From Pedosphaera sp. (lineage in GTDB: Bacteria; Verrucomicrobiota; Verrucomicrobiia; Limisphaerales; Pedosphaeraceae), in NCBI GenBank assembly GCA_028293325.1, contig JAQGPA010000160.1, positions 1 through 42,029 of the forward strand: 42,029 bases of DNA, given 5' to 3'. Positions 32,793 to 41,043 of this stretch are shown in pieces. The notes below the pieces were generated by a model. The model made no database searches. It saw nothing but the letters and a program-made list of their open reading frames with translations, and was not told the DNA's origin. A program made the position numbers and the translations under genes. Numbering within the stretch: position 1 is the first letter of the stretch; the number at the start of each line of letters is the position of its first letter.

Positions 32793-33842
32793 TTAAGCCA
32801 AAGCGGGAGCCGGAATGGGGGGTGGGATTTGCCGTTGCAGAAATTGCGCGAGCTGGGGCCAAACTTCGTCCTCGGTGATGTTCCAGAGGCAGTGAGGCGC
32901 GGAGAAACGGCAGGAATCCGAGCAAGGTTTGTACGGGCAGGCTTTGCCATCCACGTAAGCCGCCGCCGGATGCAAGGGCACGAACCAGGCGGGCAATTGC
33001 GGGCCAAACAAAGTAAAGGTGGGGATGCCCAGAAAAGCGGCGAGATGTCCCGGTCCGGAATCATTGCCCACAAACGCCCCGACATCTCCCATGTGGTTTA
33101 ATAAATCAGTAATGGTTGCAGGCGTGGCCACGGCGGTTTCGCCCGCTTGCAGCCACCATTTACGCTGTTCGGGATTGCACAATATCCGCACTACATAATT
33201 TTGGGCACGGAGATGGGTGACGATTTTTTGGTAGCGGTCCAAGGGCCAGACGCGGATAGGTTGGCCGGCGCCGGTATGCACAATGACAATGCGGCCGCTC
33301 TGTCGCGGGGATAGCTGCACCGCTTCCGCCGGCGGCATGTCCAGTCCAAGTCCCGTGCCGATGGTGCGCCAGTATTCGTAGCGGTGATGGTTGGGATCGG
33401 GCAGTGCCAATGGGTGGGTCAAAAAGAAGCGACTGCCCATGCGGGGAAAACCGAAGCGGCGTTTTGCGCCGGTCAGACGCAAGAGCAGATGATCGCGCGG
33501 ATCCCAGCGCGCGGAGACGACCACGTCAAACTTTGGGCGACGAAGTTCCTGCATCAAGCCGGCCATGTCGCGCCAGGGCCACGAGAGCAATCGATATTTT
33601 TCCTTAAAACCAAAGGCGGTCCAAGGCGCTCTGAAAGGGATGACTTTGATGGCGGGCCAGAAGCGCGCCTGCAAGTCGCGGGCGAAAGGTTTGGCCAGCA
33701 GGGTGACATCGAATTGTTCGCTCGCCTTTTGCAGGAACTTGGAAGCGATGGCCAAATCGCCCACACCCCAAAGTTCAATGGCTAAAAGCTTTGGTTTCAC
33801 GACGCGCGACGGGCCATCAGACAAGCCGAATTGAGGAGGCAA
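32793..33842 (-). CDS. GT9-family transferase, heptosyltransferase-like
   Basis: Members move ADP-heptose or related sugars onto lipopolysaccharide cores. The 349-residue protein has the N-terminal strand LLAIELWGVGDLAIASKFL and a C-domain with HTGAGQPIRVWPLDRY and VGNDSGPGHLAAFLGIPTFTLFGP, the classic GT9 signature around DSGxxH. A Cys cluster near the end (CPYKPCSDSC, then another Cys) is like the cysteine motif of several GT9 proteins. With heptose-activating genes in the same island a heptosyl donor is plausible; whether it is GDP- or ADP-linked is open. Confidence 0.9.
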   Translation of the reverse strand: MPPQFGLSDGPSRVVKPKLLAIELWGVGDLAIASKFLQKASEQFDVTLLAKPFARDLQARFWPAIKVIPFRAPWTAFGFKEKYRLLSWPWRDMAGLMQELRRPKFDVVVSARWDPRDHLLLRLTGAKRRFGFPRMGSRFFLTHPLALPDPNHHRYEYWRTIGTGLGLDMPPAEAVQLSPRQSGRIVIVHTGAGQPIRVWPLDRYQKIVTHLRAQNYVVRILCNPEQRKWWLQAGETAVATPATITDLLNHMGDVGAFVGNDSGPGHLAAFLGIPTFTLFGPQLPAWFVPLHPAAAYVDGKACPYKPCSDSCRFSAPHCLWNITEDEVWPQLAQFLQRQIPPPIPAPALA

Positions 33843-33957
33843 GGTCGGCTAAACATAAGCGGTGAGTCTACCTTGCGGCCGCGCGGGTGTAAAGAGTTGG
33901 TGCAAATGCGGCGGGCTTGGATTCGGCGATGAAGCCGAACGCAACGGTTAAGCGGAG

Positions 33958-34788
33958 TTAGGACCGCCATTTGAAAACGGGTCGGCGGACGTCATGCACC
34001 ACGCGTTGCGCCGGGCTGCCATGGGTGTAAAGCGAGTACGAAAATGGCTTTTGAAAATAAATGCCGCCGGCGAGACGGCGGAGGCGGTGGTGCAGAACGA
34101 GGAGCGGTTTGAGCCGGCGGGCCCAAGCGGGCGCCGAGGCGAACAAGGCCGCGTTTTCACGGCGGGCATTGGGGCGGGCACTCATGTTGGCGCCGGTCAT
34201 GGTGAATGTGGAAGTGAAACGGCGCAGGACGGCCATGGGGGTGTGGCGCTGGAGCAGGCGCAACATCCATTCTCCGTCACCAACATCCCGCAAAGCGGGG
34301 TCGAAAAAAATTCCGTGTTCGGCGATCAATTTCCGACGAAAGAAGGTGGCGCAGGTAAATGTGGGCAAATGAGAAACCCAGGTGTGGTGCCGCAGTGGTG
34401 TTTGAACTTTGCGATGGAACAAATAATCGCCCTGGCCATCCACCACCACGAAATCTCCGAAGAGGACATCAATTTCAGGATGTTGCGCGAAGTAATCGGC
34501 CACCGCCGCGAGGGAGCCTGGCAGGTATTGCTCGTCACAATTCAAGTAAGCGAGAATATCGCCTTGGGCGCGGCGCAAACCGCGGTTGACGGCATCGTAC
34601 ATGCCCCGGTCCTTTTCCACGAAGGCAGTGACCCGGCGGTCCTGGGGGAGCCAATCGAGGGTGCCATCATCGGAGCAGGAATCCTGGATGATATGTTCCG
34701 CGGCGACATTTTGATCGGCCACGGAAGCGATGCAAAGCTTGAGCCATGAGGAGTTGCGGAAGCTAGGGGTGATGATGGAAAAGCGCAC
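33958..34788 (-). CDS. GT2-family glycosyltransferase, copy B
   Basis: The 276-residue enzyme matches copy A closely at its N-terminus (MRFSIITPSFRNSSWLKLC, QDSCSDDGT, WLPQDRR, GMYDAVNRG, YLNCDEQYLPG) and also in the C-terminal segment with FQKPFSYSLYTHGSP. It is likely a duplicated copy with a changed acceptor preference; the middle part (about 110-190) differs most. It sits in the minus-strand run between the GT9 gene and the first polymerase gene. Confidence 0.9.
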   Translation of the reverse strand: MRFSIITPSFRNSSWLKLCIASVADQNVAAEHIIQDSCSDDGTLDWLPQDRRVTAFVEKDRGMYDAVNRGLRRAQGDILAYLNCDEQYLPGSLAAVADYFAQHPEIDVLFGDFVVVDGQGDYLFHRKVQTPLRHHTWVSHLPTFTCATFFRRKLIAEHGIFFDPALRDVGDGEWMLRLLQRHTPMAVLRRFTSTFTMTGANMSARPNARRENAALFASAPAWARRLKPLLVLHHRLRRLAGGIYFQKPFSYSLYTHGSPAQRVVHDVRRPVFKWRS

Positions 34789-34818
34789 GGGAATTTTCCG
34801 AGCAAGGTCCGGCAGCCA

Positions 34819-36351
34819 TTAGCGGGTGGCGTTGGCGAGTTTAAATTTATTGAAAACCGTTTTGACGACGACGACCGGCACGGCGCTGCGGACGCCACCG
34901 TTGATGCAGACGCTGAGGCCGATCATGCCGGTGAAGCCAAGAAGGTCCGAGAAGAGCGAGCCAAAAATAAAGAAATAGCCAATGGTTTTGGTGATAAAAG
35001 CCGCGAGCAGAAAGGTGTTGACGGTTTTGAACTCCGGATCACCGTACAGATGGTTTTGATAAAGCGCCTTGATGGAAGCGTAAAGGAACCATAAAAACGC
35101 CAAGGCACCCCAGATGCCAAAGGGGATAATGGCGGACAAGGGACCGCTGTGATAATCACCCGAGAGCATGGAACCTTCCCAGGGATCCTGGCCCGCAGTC
35201 ATCCGGGCGACCGCCATTTCCAATGCGCCGGGATCGATTGAGTAGCCCTTGCCAAGGAAGAGATATTTTGGCACTTCCGGCAGCACGCGTTGCCACATCT
35301 GCAACCGCCATTCAGTGGAGCCCTGGGCATCCATGGCCGCGAGCGTATCGACTTGAATGGGCAGAAAGCTAATGGTGCGCTGAATGGAGAGCGGCAGTTT
35401 ATTCGCAAAGGGGAGCACCACCGCACCACCGAGAATGGTCAGGAGCAGGATCACGGGGAGCATCCGGCTGCGCATCAAGCCCTCGAAGTAGAACATTACG
35501 GAGCACTGCAACAGGATCAGGATCAAACCCGAGCGAAAACCGCCGAGCATGCCGAGAAACAGAAAAAAGAGGAAGCAAGTGAGCCGCCAGGGTTTTTGGA
35601 GGTTCAGAATTCCGCGAATGCCGAAGGTGGCGAGCAGGGTCATATTGATGGCAGTGCCCACGGTGGACAATCCGCTAAAGCGTGACAGCAAGTCGTCGGC
35701 GCCCGAGACGTTGGTTGAGATGGCCTGAATACCGCTCTGTTCCGGCGGGAAGATAAGGAAGATGAAATAAAACGAAGGCGCCACCACCGTGATGAGCAGG
35801 CCGATGGCCGAGGTCAACCCGGATAGGAAGTACATCCGAATATAAAGCATGACCTTTTGGGCGGGAATCCGTTGCGAGGTCAGGGCGAAATACCCGGCGA
35901 CTGCGCTGAGCAGCCAAATATAACGACGGCCGCCAATGCCACCACCGCCCGCGATGTTCAGGCCAATGCCGCCAGTCAGGCGCGCCGTGATCAGGACAAT
36001 CGCGGACAAGGTCAACAGGGGCCAGGCGATGGTGGGCGCGGAAATAAATTTTAAGTTCTTGTTCAGCGTGTATTGCAGAATGGCGATCATGAGGCTCATC
36101 GCGCAGACGGGGAGAAAAAGTTGTGGCTTTCCCGCGACCGGCAACACCGCCAGGAGATTCCACGAGAGTACGAGCAGGGGATGATGCCAGCGCAAGAGGA
36201 GGGGAAAGGCCAGCAAACCGAAAACCGCCATGATTGTGATGTCCGACACGCGATCATCCGGGGTGGCCAGCATATAACCGAGGAGAATGGCCAATGGCAG
36301 GCAAAGGCCATAGATCACCAGCGCTCGGAACATGGAGAAGGAGTCGGACAT
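34819..36351 (-). CDS. O-antigen polymerase/ligase-like membrane protein, paralogue 1
   Basis: The 510-residue protein has about ten hydrophobic segments and a large soluble loop. The C-terminal half has the GKGYSIDPG, SGDYHSGPLSAIIPFGIWG and TVNTFLLA motifs that pair with its neighbour. The topology and glycan context fit Wzy/WaaL-like proteins (polymerisation or ligation of lipid-linked glycans in the periplasm). The family is poorly conserved, so the specific role is not decided. Confidence 0.75.
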   Translation of the reverse strand: MSDSFSMFRALVIYGLCLPLAILLGYMLATPDDRVSDITIMAVFGLLAFPLLLRWHHPLLVLSWNLLAVLPVAGKPQLFLPVCAMSLMIAILQYTLNKNLKFISAPTIAWPLLTLSAIVLITARLTGGIGLNIAGGGGIGGRRYIWLLSAVAGYFALTSQRIPAQKVMLYIRMYFLSGLTSAIGLLITVVAPSFYFIFLIFPPEQSGIQAISTNVSGADDLLSRFSGLSTVGTAINMTLLATFGIRGILNLQKPWRLTCFLFFLFLGMLGGFRSGLILILLQCSVMFYFEGLMRSRMLPVILLLTILGGAVVLPFANKLPLSIQRTISFLPIQVDTLAAMDAQGSTEWRLQMWQRVLPEVPKYLFLGKGYSIDPGALEMAVARMTAGQDPWEGSMLSGDYHSGPLSAIIPFGIWGALAFLWFLYASIKALYQNHLYGDPEFKTVNTFLLAAFITKTIGYFFIFGSLFSDLLGFTGMIGLSVCINGGVRSAVPVVVVKTVFNKFKLANATR

Positions 36352-36393
36352 CAGTGTAGATGGTTATAGCAAGAAGTTGGCCAAATCGCAACA

Positions 36394-36413
36394 GATTCCC
36401 CTCGATTCCCCTC
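36394..36413. repeat. 10-bp tandem duplication between the polymerase genes
   Basis: GATTCCCCTC occurs twice head-to-tail, then GAT, in the 72-base gap between the two paralogous polymerase genes. It looks like a recent slippage duplication and has no evident function. Confidence 0.8.
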
Positions 36414-36423
36414 GATAGGCTCC

Positions 36424-37917
36424 TTAGTCGGTATCCTCTGCGGTGGCCTCCGGGGGACGGCAGGTGCCGCCATTCAGGCTAACACTCAGCCCAACCAAAC
36501 CGGTAAACATGGACAGGCCGGAATAGAGCGAGCCAAAAATGAAAAAGAATGAGACAATCTGGACAATAAAATAGGCCAGCAGGAAAGTATTAACATTCTG
36601 CAAAGCGAGGCCACCAAAGCGATAATTCTGATAAAGGACGCGTAAAGCCGCGCAGAGAAACCACAAAAAAGCGCCGACACCAAAGAGTCCAAAAGGAATA
36701 ATCAGAGAGAGGGGCCCGCTATGATAATCGCCGGAAACCTTCGAGCCTTCCGAGCCCAGGGCGAAGCCGCGGTAGGCCGAAACCGAGGACATAAAAAGGT
36801 CATCCGGATCGATGGCGTAACCTTTGCCCAACAGCAGATGCTTGGGCACCTCGGGCAGGGCCTCTTTCCACATGTCCAATCGCCAGGCGGTGGAGCCTTC
36901 GGCGTCGGCCCGGGCCAATTGGTCAACGTTGATGGGGAGAAAACTCAGGGTGCGTTGGACGGAGAGGGGCATTTTGTGGACAAAGGGCAGGGCCAGGGCG
37001 CCGGCGAGCAAGCCACCGGCCAGGACCATGACGAAATAGCGGGTGCGGAAGAGTCCTTCAAAATAAAACATGCAAACGACGATGAGAAAGAAATTGATGA
37101 TAATGGAGCGGAAGCCGCAGAACAACGAACCAACCACCGCGAGGGAAAACAGCAACAACCGCCAGGGCCGTGTCAGGTCAAGCAGGCCGCGAATGCCATA
37201 GCGGGCCATGACAAAGGCAAAAACCCCTCCCATCACGATGCTTAACGCGCCGAAGCGAACGATGCCCTCCGTTAAAAAAGCGCTGCCGGTTTCCTGAATG
37301 GCAGTATCCGTGGGGAACAACTCATAGAACATTCCGAATGAGGAGCCGCCAATCACAAACACATAGCCGAACAGAATGGCCAGTGTGGAAAGGAAAAAAA
37401 TGGCAACGTACCAGCCCGCCCGCTTGGCATCAATCCGCTGTCCGGCCAGGGCGAAGTAACCGACGATGGCCATGATGACGTAAACATATTTTTTGCCGCC
37501 GAAGGATTCCGCGCCGAACACCCGCAAGCCCGCACCGCCGGTCAGAAAGGCGGTGGCAAAAACGACCGCGGCTAAAAAGATGAGGGATCTGGCCACGCCG
37601 GGCGCCTGGATAAAGCCGAGATTCTGGCGGACGGAACGATTGAGCAGGGAGAAGAAAAAGCTGATGACGGCGGCGAGCATCCATAAATACGGTTTGCCGG
37701 GCAGGAAAAAGAGGCAACAGGTCGCATTCCAACTCATGATCACAAACAGGTGATGCCAGCGCATCAAAAGCGGGATGCTCAGGACCGAAAGCACCAACAC
37801 CACCACCGCCATGCTGCCGGAGTCCAGGTCTGCCAGGAAATAACCAACGAGAACCGCCAATGGCAGGCAGATCGCGTAGATGATATGAGTCTTTGGTACT
37901 ACAAACGAATTAGACAT
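36424..37917 (-). CDS. O-antigen polymerase/ligase-like membrane protein, paralogue 2
   Basis: The 497-residue protein is a full-length relative of the preceding one. Shared blocks are the start (CLPLAVLVGYFLA, LRWHH-like RWHH motif), PLSVQRTLSFLPINVD, the EGSTAWRLDMW segment, PEVPKHLLLGKGYAID, SGDYHSGPLSLIIPFGLFG and NTFLLAYF. Multiple TM segments and a long loop fit the Wzy/WaaL class. The tandem order suggests gene duplication; two similar polymerases could give different chain linkage or length, which is inference. Confidence 0.75.
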   Translation of the reverse strand: MSNSFVVPKTHIIYAICLPLAVLVGYFLADLDSGSMAVVVLVLSVLSIPLLMRWHHLFVIMSWNATCCLFFLPGKPYLWMLAAVISFFFSLLNRSVRQNLGFIQAPGVARSLIFLAAVVFATAFLTGGAGLRVFGAESFGGKKYVYVIMAIVGYFALAGQRIDAKRAGWYVAIFFLSTLAILFGYVFVIGGSSFGMFYELFPTDTAIQETGSAFLTEGIVRFGALSIVMGGVFAFVMARYGIRGLLDLTRPWRLLLFSLAVVGSLFCGFRSIIINFFLIVVCMFYFEGLFRTRYFVMVLAGGLLAGALALPFVHKMPLSVQRTLSFLPINVDQLARADAEGSTAWRLDMWKEALPEVPKHLLLGKGYAIDPDDLFMSSVSAYRGFALGSEGSKVSGDYHSGPLSLIIPFGLFGVGAFLWFLCAALRVLYQNYRFGGLALQNVNTFLLAYFIVQIVSFFFIFGSLYSGLSMFTGLVGLSVSLNGGTCRPPEATAEDTD

Positions 37918-37966
37918 CTCAGCTTCATAATAAATAGATTGCGGTGATTAAGCGCAACCTAAAACT

Positions 37967-39187
37967 CTAGCATTTAGCTGCCTCATTTTCGTTATTTTCC
38001 ACAACCGAGCGTTGGTGTGCCTTTTTGCGAAACCAGTTTAGTAATGGCAGTGAAAAAAAGTGATAAATGAGCACAGAAAGACCAAAACTTAAGGCAAGCG
38101 GCATGAAAGTTCTTAGGCTATAAATAATCAAATTACCGTTGGATTTCGGCAGCAATTCTTTAAAAAAGAAAATTACTGGTTGATGTAATAAGAACCACTC
38201 GTAACTAATTATCCCGATAAAGCGAAGGGGAGAGCAGGAAAGGAACCGGTTCCCAAAAGATGCCGGGTCAAACACAAAAAAAAGCAAAAAGAAAGCAGAA
38301 GTGGCGGGTAAAAAATGGAATATCTCAGTACTCCAACACGACGGCGACGAATGGAGATTAAACTGGCGTGACCATGACATCCAAAGCCATAGTGTCAAAC
38401 CAAACAAAGCGACGCCTGCATAACCCAAAGAGCCTAATGAGCCGACCTTATCCCGGACTGGTTCCAAGGACGTAAATAAGCCGCTAAACAAAACTCCGAA
38501 TGCAAAATAATCAAGTTGGCAAGGGAAGCGAGCCACAAGAGAAAATGCCGTTGCCTCAGGTAATGTGGGTGATCCAACAGGCCAACTTAACTGACGGGCA
38601 ATGAACGGGATAAGAAGCAATAGGAAAAATAGCAGCCCTGTTGTTTTGTTGATTTTGAAACCTTTCGTCAAAAGGAAAAGCAGAGGCAAAATTACGTAGA
38701 ATTGCGTTTCAACCACCAGACTCCAGTAAGAACCATTGAGCCGTAGCCCTGAAGGGATTAAATCTAATAAACCTATTGCCGACAGAAAACCTGATTTCAA
38801 ATAAGCCAGGTTTGAGAAGTGAATTGAGTAAAAGATCGTAAGAACAACAACGGAAAGATAGAAGGGCGGCATTATTTTGCCCATGCGTCTGAGCGCATAC
38901 CCGGAAACATGCCAAGAGTCCTCATTTTTTTTCCTTTGTCGAAAAAACGGTTCGGAAATTAAAAAGCCAGATAAAACAAAAAAGACTGGTACGCCCATCC
39001 ATCCGCCCCCGAGGAGACCATCGAGTAATATAAGAGCAGATCCAGATTGGGGGTTGAAGTAGAAGGCGTGAAACGCCACTACCATGAGAATTGCGCTGCC
39101 GCGTATGCCGTCAAGTAGGTCAAAATGACGCCCCGAGGAATTTTTTGATCCCCATCTCTCCAAGGATAATTTATGACCGGTTGGCAT
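37967..39187 (-). CDS. Acyltransferase 3 family membrane protein (OafA-like)
   Basis: These proteins move acetyl or other acyl groups onto surface glycans. The 406-residue protein has about ten TM segments, the catalytic-region DGIRGSAILMVVAFHAF (conserved His in the first TM) and GVPVFFVLSGFLISEPFF near residues 70-87. It is the first gene of the minus-strand glycan run. Its coding DNA is visibly richer in A and T than the surrounding glycosyltransferase genes, suggesting acquisition. Its upstream side (39188 onwards) is MITE-containing DNA. Confidence 0.9.
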   Translation of the reverse strand: MPTGHKLSLERWGSKNSSGRHFDLLDGIRGSAILMVVAFHAFYFNPQSGSALILLDGLLGGGWMGVPVFFVLSGFLISEPFFRQRKKNEDSWHVSGYALRRMGKIMPPFYLSVVVLTIFYSIHFSNLAYLKSGFLSAIGLLDLIPSGLRLNGSYWSLVVETQFYVILPLLFLLTKGFKINKTTGLLFFLLLLIPFIARQLSWPVGSPTLPEATAFSLVARFPCQLDYFAFGVLFSGLFTSLEPVRDKVGSLGSLGYAGVALFGLTLWLWMSWSRQFNLHSSPSCWSTEIFHFLPATSAFFLLFFVFDPASFGNRFLSCSPLRFIGIISYEWFLLHQPVIFFFKELLPKSNGNLIIYSLRTFMPLALSFGLSVLIYHFFSLPLLNWFRKKAHQRSVVENNENEAAKC

Positions 39188-39269
39188 GTAACTTTAAAAG
39201 CGCATCATGCTATATTATTTTGTAGTCAGAGTATTCACGAAAGTGCAGTGCTGACAGCTTTTCATATAA

Positions 39270-39420
39270 TTCTAAGCGAGTCACCATTAGAAATGTCCCA
39301 CTTTGGAATTTAACAACTTTTCCGAGTGTATGACTGTATCCAATAAAGGACTGGCATTTGACCCCGGCACAACGCGGGGGCTTTAAAAGTGAGACATTTC
39401 TAATGACAACCTGCTTAGAA
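39270..39420. mobile_element. MITE-like element 1 (nested terminal inverted repeats)
   Basis: The inner arms, 39285-39304 and 39386-39405 (CATTAGAAATGTCCCACTTT on the left), are inverted copies matching at 19 of 20 bases. An outer 8-base pair, TTCTAAGC (39270-39277) and GCTTAGAA (39413-39420), lies exactly 7 bases outside on each side. The core of about 80 bases codes for nothing recognisable but has a GC-rich segment and a promoter-like pair, TTGACC (39358-39363) and TTTAAA (39382-39387). No target duplication is obvious. It looks like a non-autonomous element or an internally deleted insertion sequence. Confidence 0.65.
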
Positions 39421-39544
39421 CTTACCGGAATCTACTGAATTTTTCTCCGCACGCGCAAGTTAATTGATAGGGCAAAAATCTTGCTCAGGATCATTTTTTG
39501 AAAGATTTGCATTTTTCATACGTAGTTATGGTTGAAAGGCTGGA
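39421..39544. other. AT-rich spacer between the two MITE-like elements
   Basis: I see no gene, RNA or further inverted repeat here. The stretch is AT-rich, like the acyltransferase region. Confidence 0.45.
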
Positions 39545-39690
39545 TTAAGTGAAGTTAGAAAATTATTGGCAAAAAAGCCCTCAGCCAAAACTCCGCTGCG
39601 AATATTCGCCCCTGCCCCGAGCCTCAGTTTGCTGAGAGAAAACGATCCATCATAAGCCATTCCTGCCAATATTTACCTAACTTCACTTAA
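39545..39690. mobile_element. MITE-like element 2 (27-bp terminal inverted repeats)
   Basis: The arms 39545-39571 and 39664-39690 are inverted copies with 24 of 27 bases matching. Both outer ends read TTAAGTGAAGTTAG in the inward direction, and TGCCAATA-like sequence marks the inner ends. The interior holds a 12-base perfect palindrome, GCGAATATTCGC (39598-39609), and no coding region. The ends are unrelated to element 1. Both termini begin with TTAA, which might be target sequence; no longer duplication is clear. Confidence 0.68.
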
Positions 39691-39777
39691 GCTCTCCTCA
39701 GTCTGCGAGCTGGCGCTCTGTCGGACATAATATGGGAGAGCTGTTCGAGAAGCCTTTATAGGAAACCTTAAAACCAT

Positions 39778-39903
39778 ATGAAAAACATAATAGCAAGCAT
39801 CAACCGGCAAATTACCCGGCTGATTACGGGAATTGCGCTATCGGTCACGTTGGCCGTAGCGTTTGATAGCAAATCCTCTTGGAAATGTTGGTTGCTTTCA
39901 TAA
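39778..39903 (+). CDS. Short secretory-type ORF, possible gene remnant
   Basis: A 41-codon frame starts at the ATG at 39778, preceded by AGGAAA about 12 bases earlier, unusual for this window. The product begins MKNIIASINRQITRL, then a hydrophobic stretch ITGIALSVTLAVAF resembling a signal peptide, and ends after about 12 more residues (SKSSWKCWLLS). It may be a short exported peptide or the 5' end of a disrupted exported-protein gene. It is next to MITE-like element 2. Confidence 0.35.
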   Translation: MKNIIASINRQITRLITGIALSVTLAVAFDSKSSWKCWLLS

Positions 39904-39931
39904 AAACTGCGACTCCGGTATTAATTTGTCG

Positions 39932-40339
39932 CTATCCCAAATGCTTTTGCTCCTGCCACGGTGCGTTAGGCGAGTCCTGCATGAAGCTTAAATGTAGAAG
40001 CATGTCCAGAAAAACAGTTGCCTCAGTTAAGAGCCACGCAACCATTTTTGTCTTATCCAAGGTTGGTGGTGGAATTGGCCATGTGCGGACACGAGCACTA
40101 GGGCCATCGAGCATAAAACAGAGAGCACGAGCAAGGGCTAACCGCTGGCATATCTCCAAACGCTCTTGAGCATTCAATTCCGGCCAGTTTCCTGTTTCGC
40201 AAAACTGATTTACAGCCGCATCAACTGCCCTGAAGGTGTTTTTGTCAGACACGCCTTCGGGTGACTGTGGGGGCCAAGTTTTCTTCCAAAGTCGTTGATG
40301 CTGCGTATGCATCTCAATTCCTATTTCGCGCCAGGTCAT
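39932..40339 (-). CDS. Hypothetical protein
   Basis: The 135-residue product has no recognised domain. It is mostly helical, with Trp-rich ends (MTWREIG, WKKTWPPQ), a central ELNAQERLEICQRLALARALCFML helix and another helix rich in Leu near residues 95-118. No signal peptide or TM segment. Composition and amino-acid balance look protein-like, but there is no family evidence. A TATAAA lies close upstream of its ATG on the minus strand. Confidence 0.5.
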   Translation of the reverse strand: MTWREIGIEMHTQHQRLWKKTWPPQSPEGVSDKNTFRAVDAAVNQFCETGNWPELNAQERLEICQRLALARALCFMLDGPSARVRTWPIPPPTLDKTKMVAWLLTEATVFLDMLLHLSFMQDSPNAPWQEQKHLG

Positions 40340-40612
40340 TGTTAAGCCTTTATATTTGTTTTTGCCGGGTTAGCTACGCGCAGAAGTCTGATTTATTCCT
40401 CAGCGTGTAAACATAGCCCAGTGTTACCTTGTGCTGCCGAATTACCAGAAAAAGTTTTAGGCTAATTAGCTGGCGGCACCGCCACCTGTTTAACTGCGAC
40501 AAATGTGCCTGCTGGCACAAAAGCTCTTGGTTGTTTTATCCGGGGAAGCACCTTCTGCATGAGGTGTTTTGGAAAATTGGGTGGCTGGAATGCATAAAAG
40601 TGGTTTAAACAA
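40340..40612. other. Non-coding stretch with small hairpins
   Basis: No convincing gene. Visible structures are a perfect TGTGCC/GGCACA stem (40504-40519) with a four-base loop, a CACCT/AGGTG stem near 40551-40568 followed by TTTT, and GGCGG/CCGCC near 40473-40484. Any of these could be terminator parts. Confidence 0.4.
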
Positions 40613-40613
40613 A

Positions 40614-40631
40614 GGGGGTTTTGGGGGTTTT
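40614..40631 (+). repeat. Two telomere-like G5T4 units
   Basis: GGGGGTTTT occurs twice in tandem. Two G-runs of five on one strand could form half of a G-quadruplex. This is the left edge of the repeat mosaic. Confidence 0.8.
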
Positions 40632-40645
40632 CTTCGAAAAAAGCT

Positions 40646-40672
40646 GAGCGACACGAGCGACACGAGCGACAT
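40646..40672 (+). repeat. 9-bp tandem repeat, three units
   Basis: GAGCGACAC occurs twice and then as GAGCGACAT, giving 27 bases of head-to-tail repeat in non-coding DNA. Confidence 0.85.
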
Positions 40673-40748
40673 CCAAGGGTCTAGGGAATGTGATTAAATC
40701 GCCAACATGGACGATGAAAAAGTTCGGAATGCGGAGTGGGAATTTAAA

Positions 40749-40771
40749 CGCGGAGGCGCGGAGGCGCGGAG
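40749..40771 (+). repeat. 8-bp tandem repeat, about three units
   Basis: GCGCGGAG occurs twice after a first copy lacking its initial G. Related GCGGAG copies reappear at about 40818-40834. Short CGCGGAG-type repeats are familiar from intergenic DNA of several environmental phyla (recollection). Confidence 0.8.
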
Positions 40772-40940
40772 AACACATAAGAGGGACTCGGCACAAGGCG
40801 GGGATCAATGGGAGCAAGCGGAGAACGCGGAGGGTGCTTCCGCGCGGGGCATTCAAATTCGGAGGGTGGAGTGCGCCGCCGTCGCCGCAGCGGCTATGGC
40901 GCGCCAAGGGAGTGCGGAATTTTCCGAAAGGGGAATTTTG

Positions 40941-40958
40941 ACAGGATTTACAGGATTG
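40941..40958 (+). repeat. 9-bp tandem repeat ACAGGATTN, two units
   Basis: ACAGGATTT and ACAGGATTG lie head-to-tail. I recall ACAGGATTTACAGGATT as a widespread intergenic motif in verrucomicrobial and planctomycete-like genomes (memory, not checked). Confidence 0.8.
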
Positions 40959-40976
40959 GGGACAGGGACGGACGGG

Positions 40977-40994
40977 CATGGACGACATGGACGA
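40977..40994 (+). repeat. 9-bp tandem repeat CATGGACGA, two units
   Basis: Two perfect head-to-tail copies, preceded by related GGACGG-rich sequence. Confidence 0.8.
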
Positions 40995-41043
40995 GTCGGC
41001 GGACAAGCGAGGACGATGGGAGAAGCACGGTGGATGCCCTGGC

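Noticed and set aside
39270-39690. CRISPR-like array
   Set aside because: The repeated sequences are inverted pairs with different sequences in the two elements, not direct repeats with spacers; no cas gene is near.
40605-41006. Minus-strand 133-codon frame over the repeat mosaic
   Set aside because: Its protein is only the translation of the tandem repeats (Cys/Ser/Arg-rich, no family character), so I treat it as spurious.
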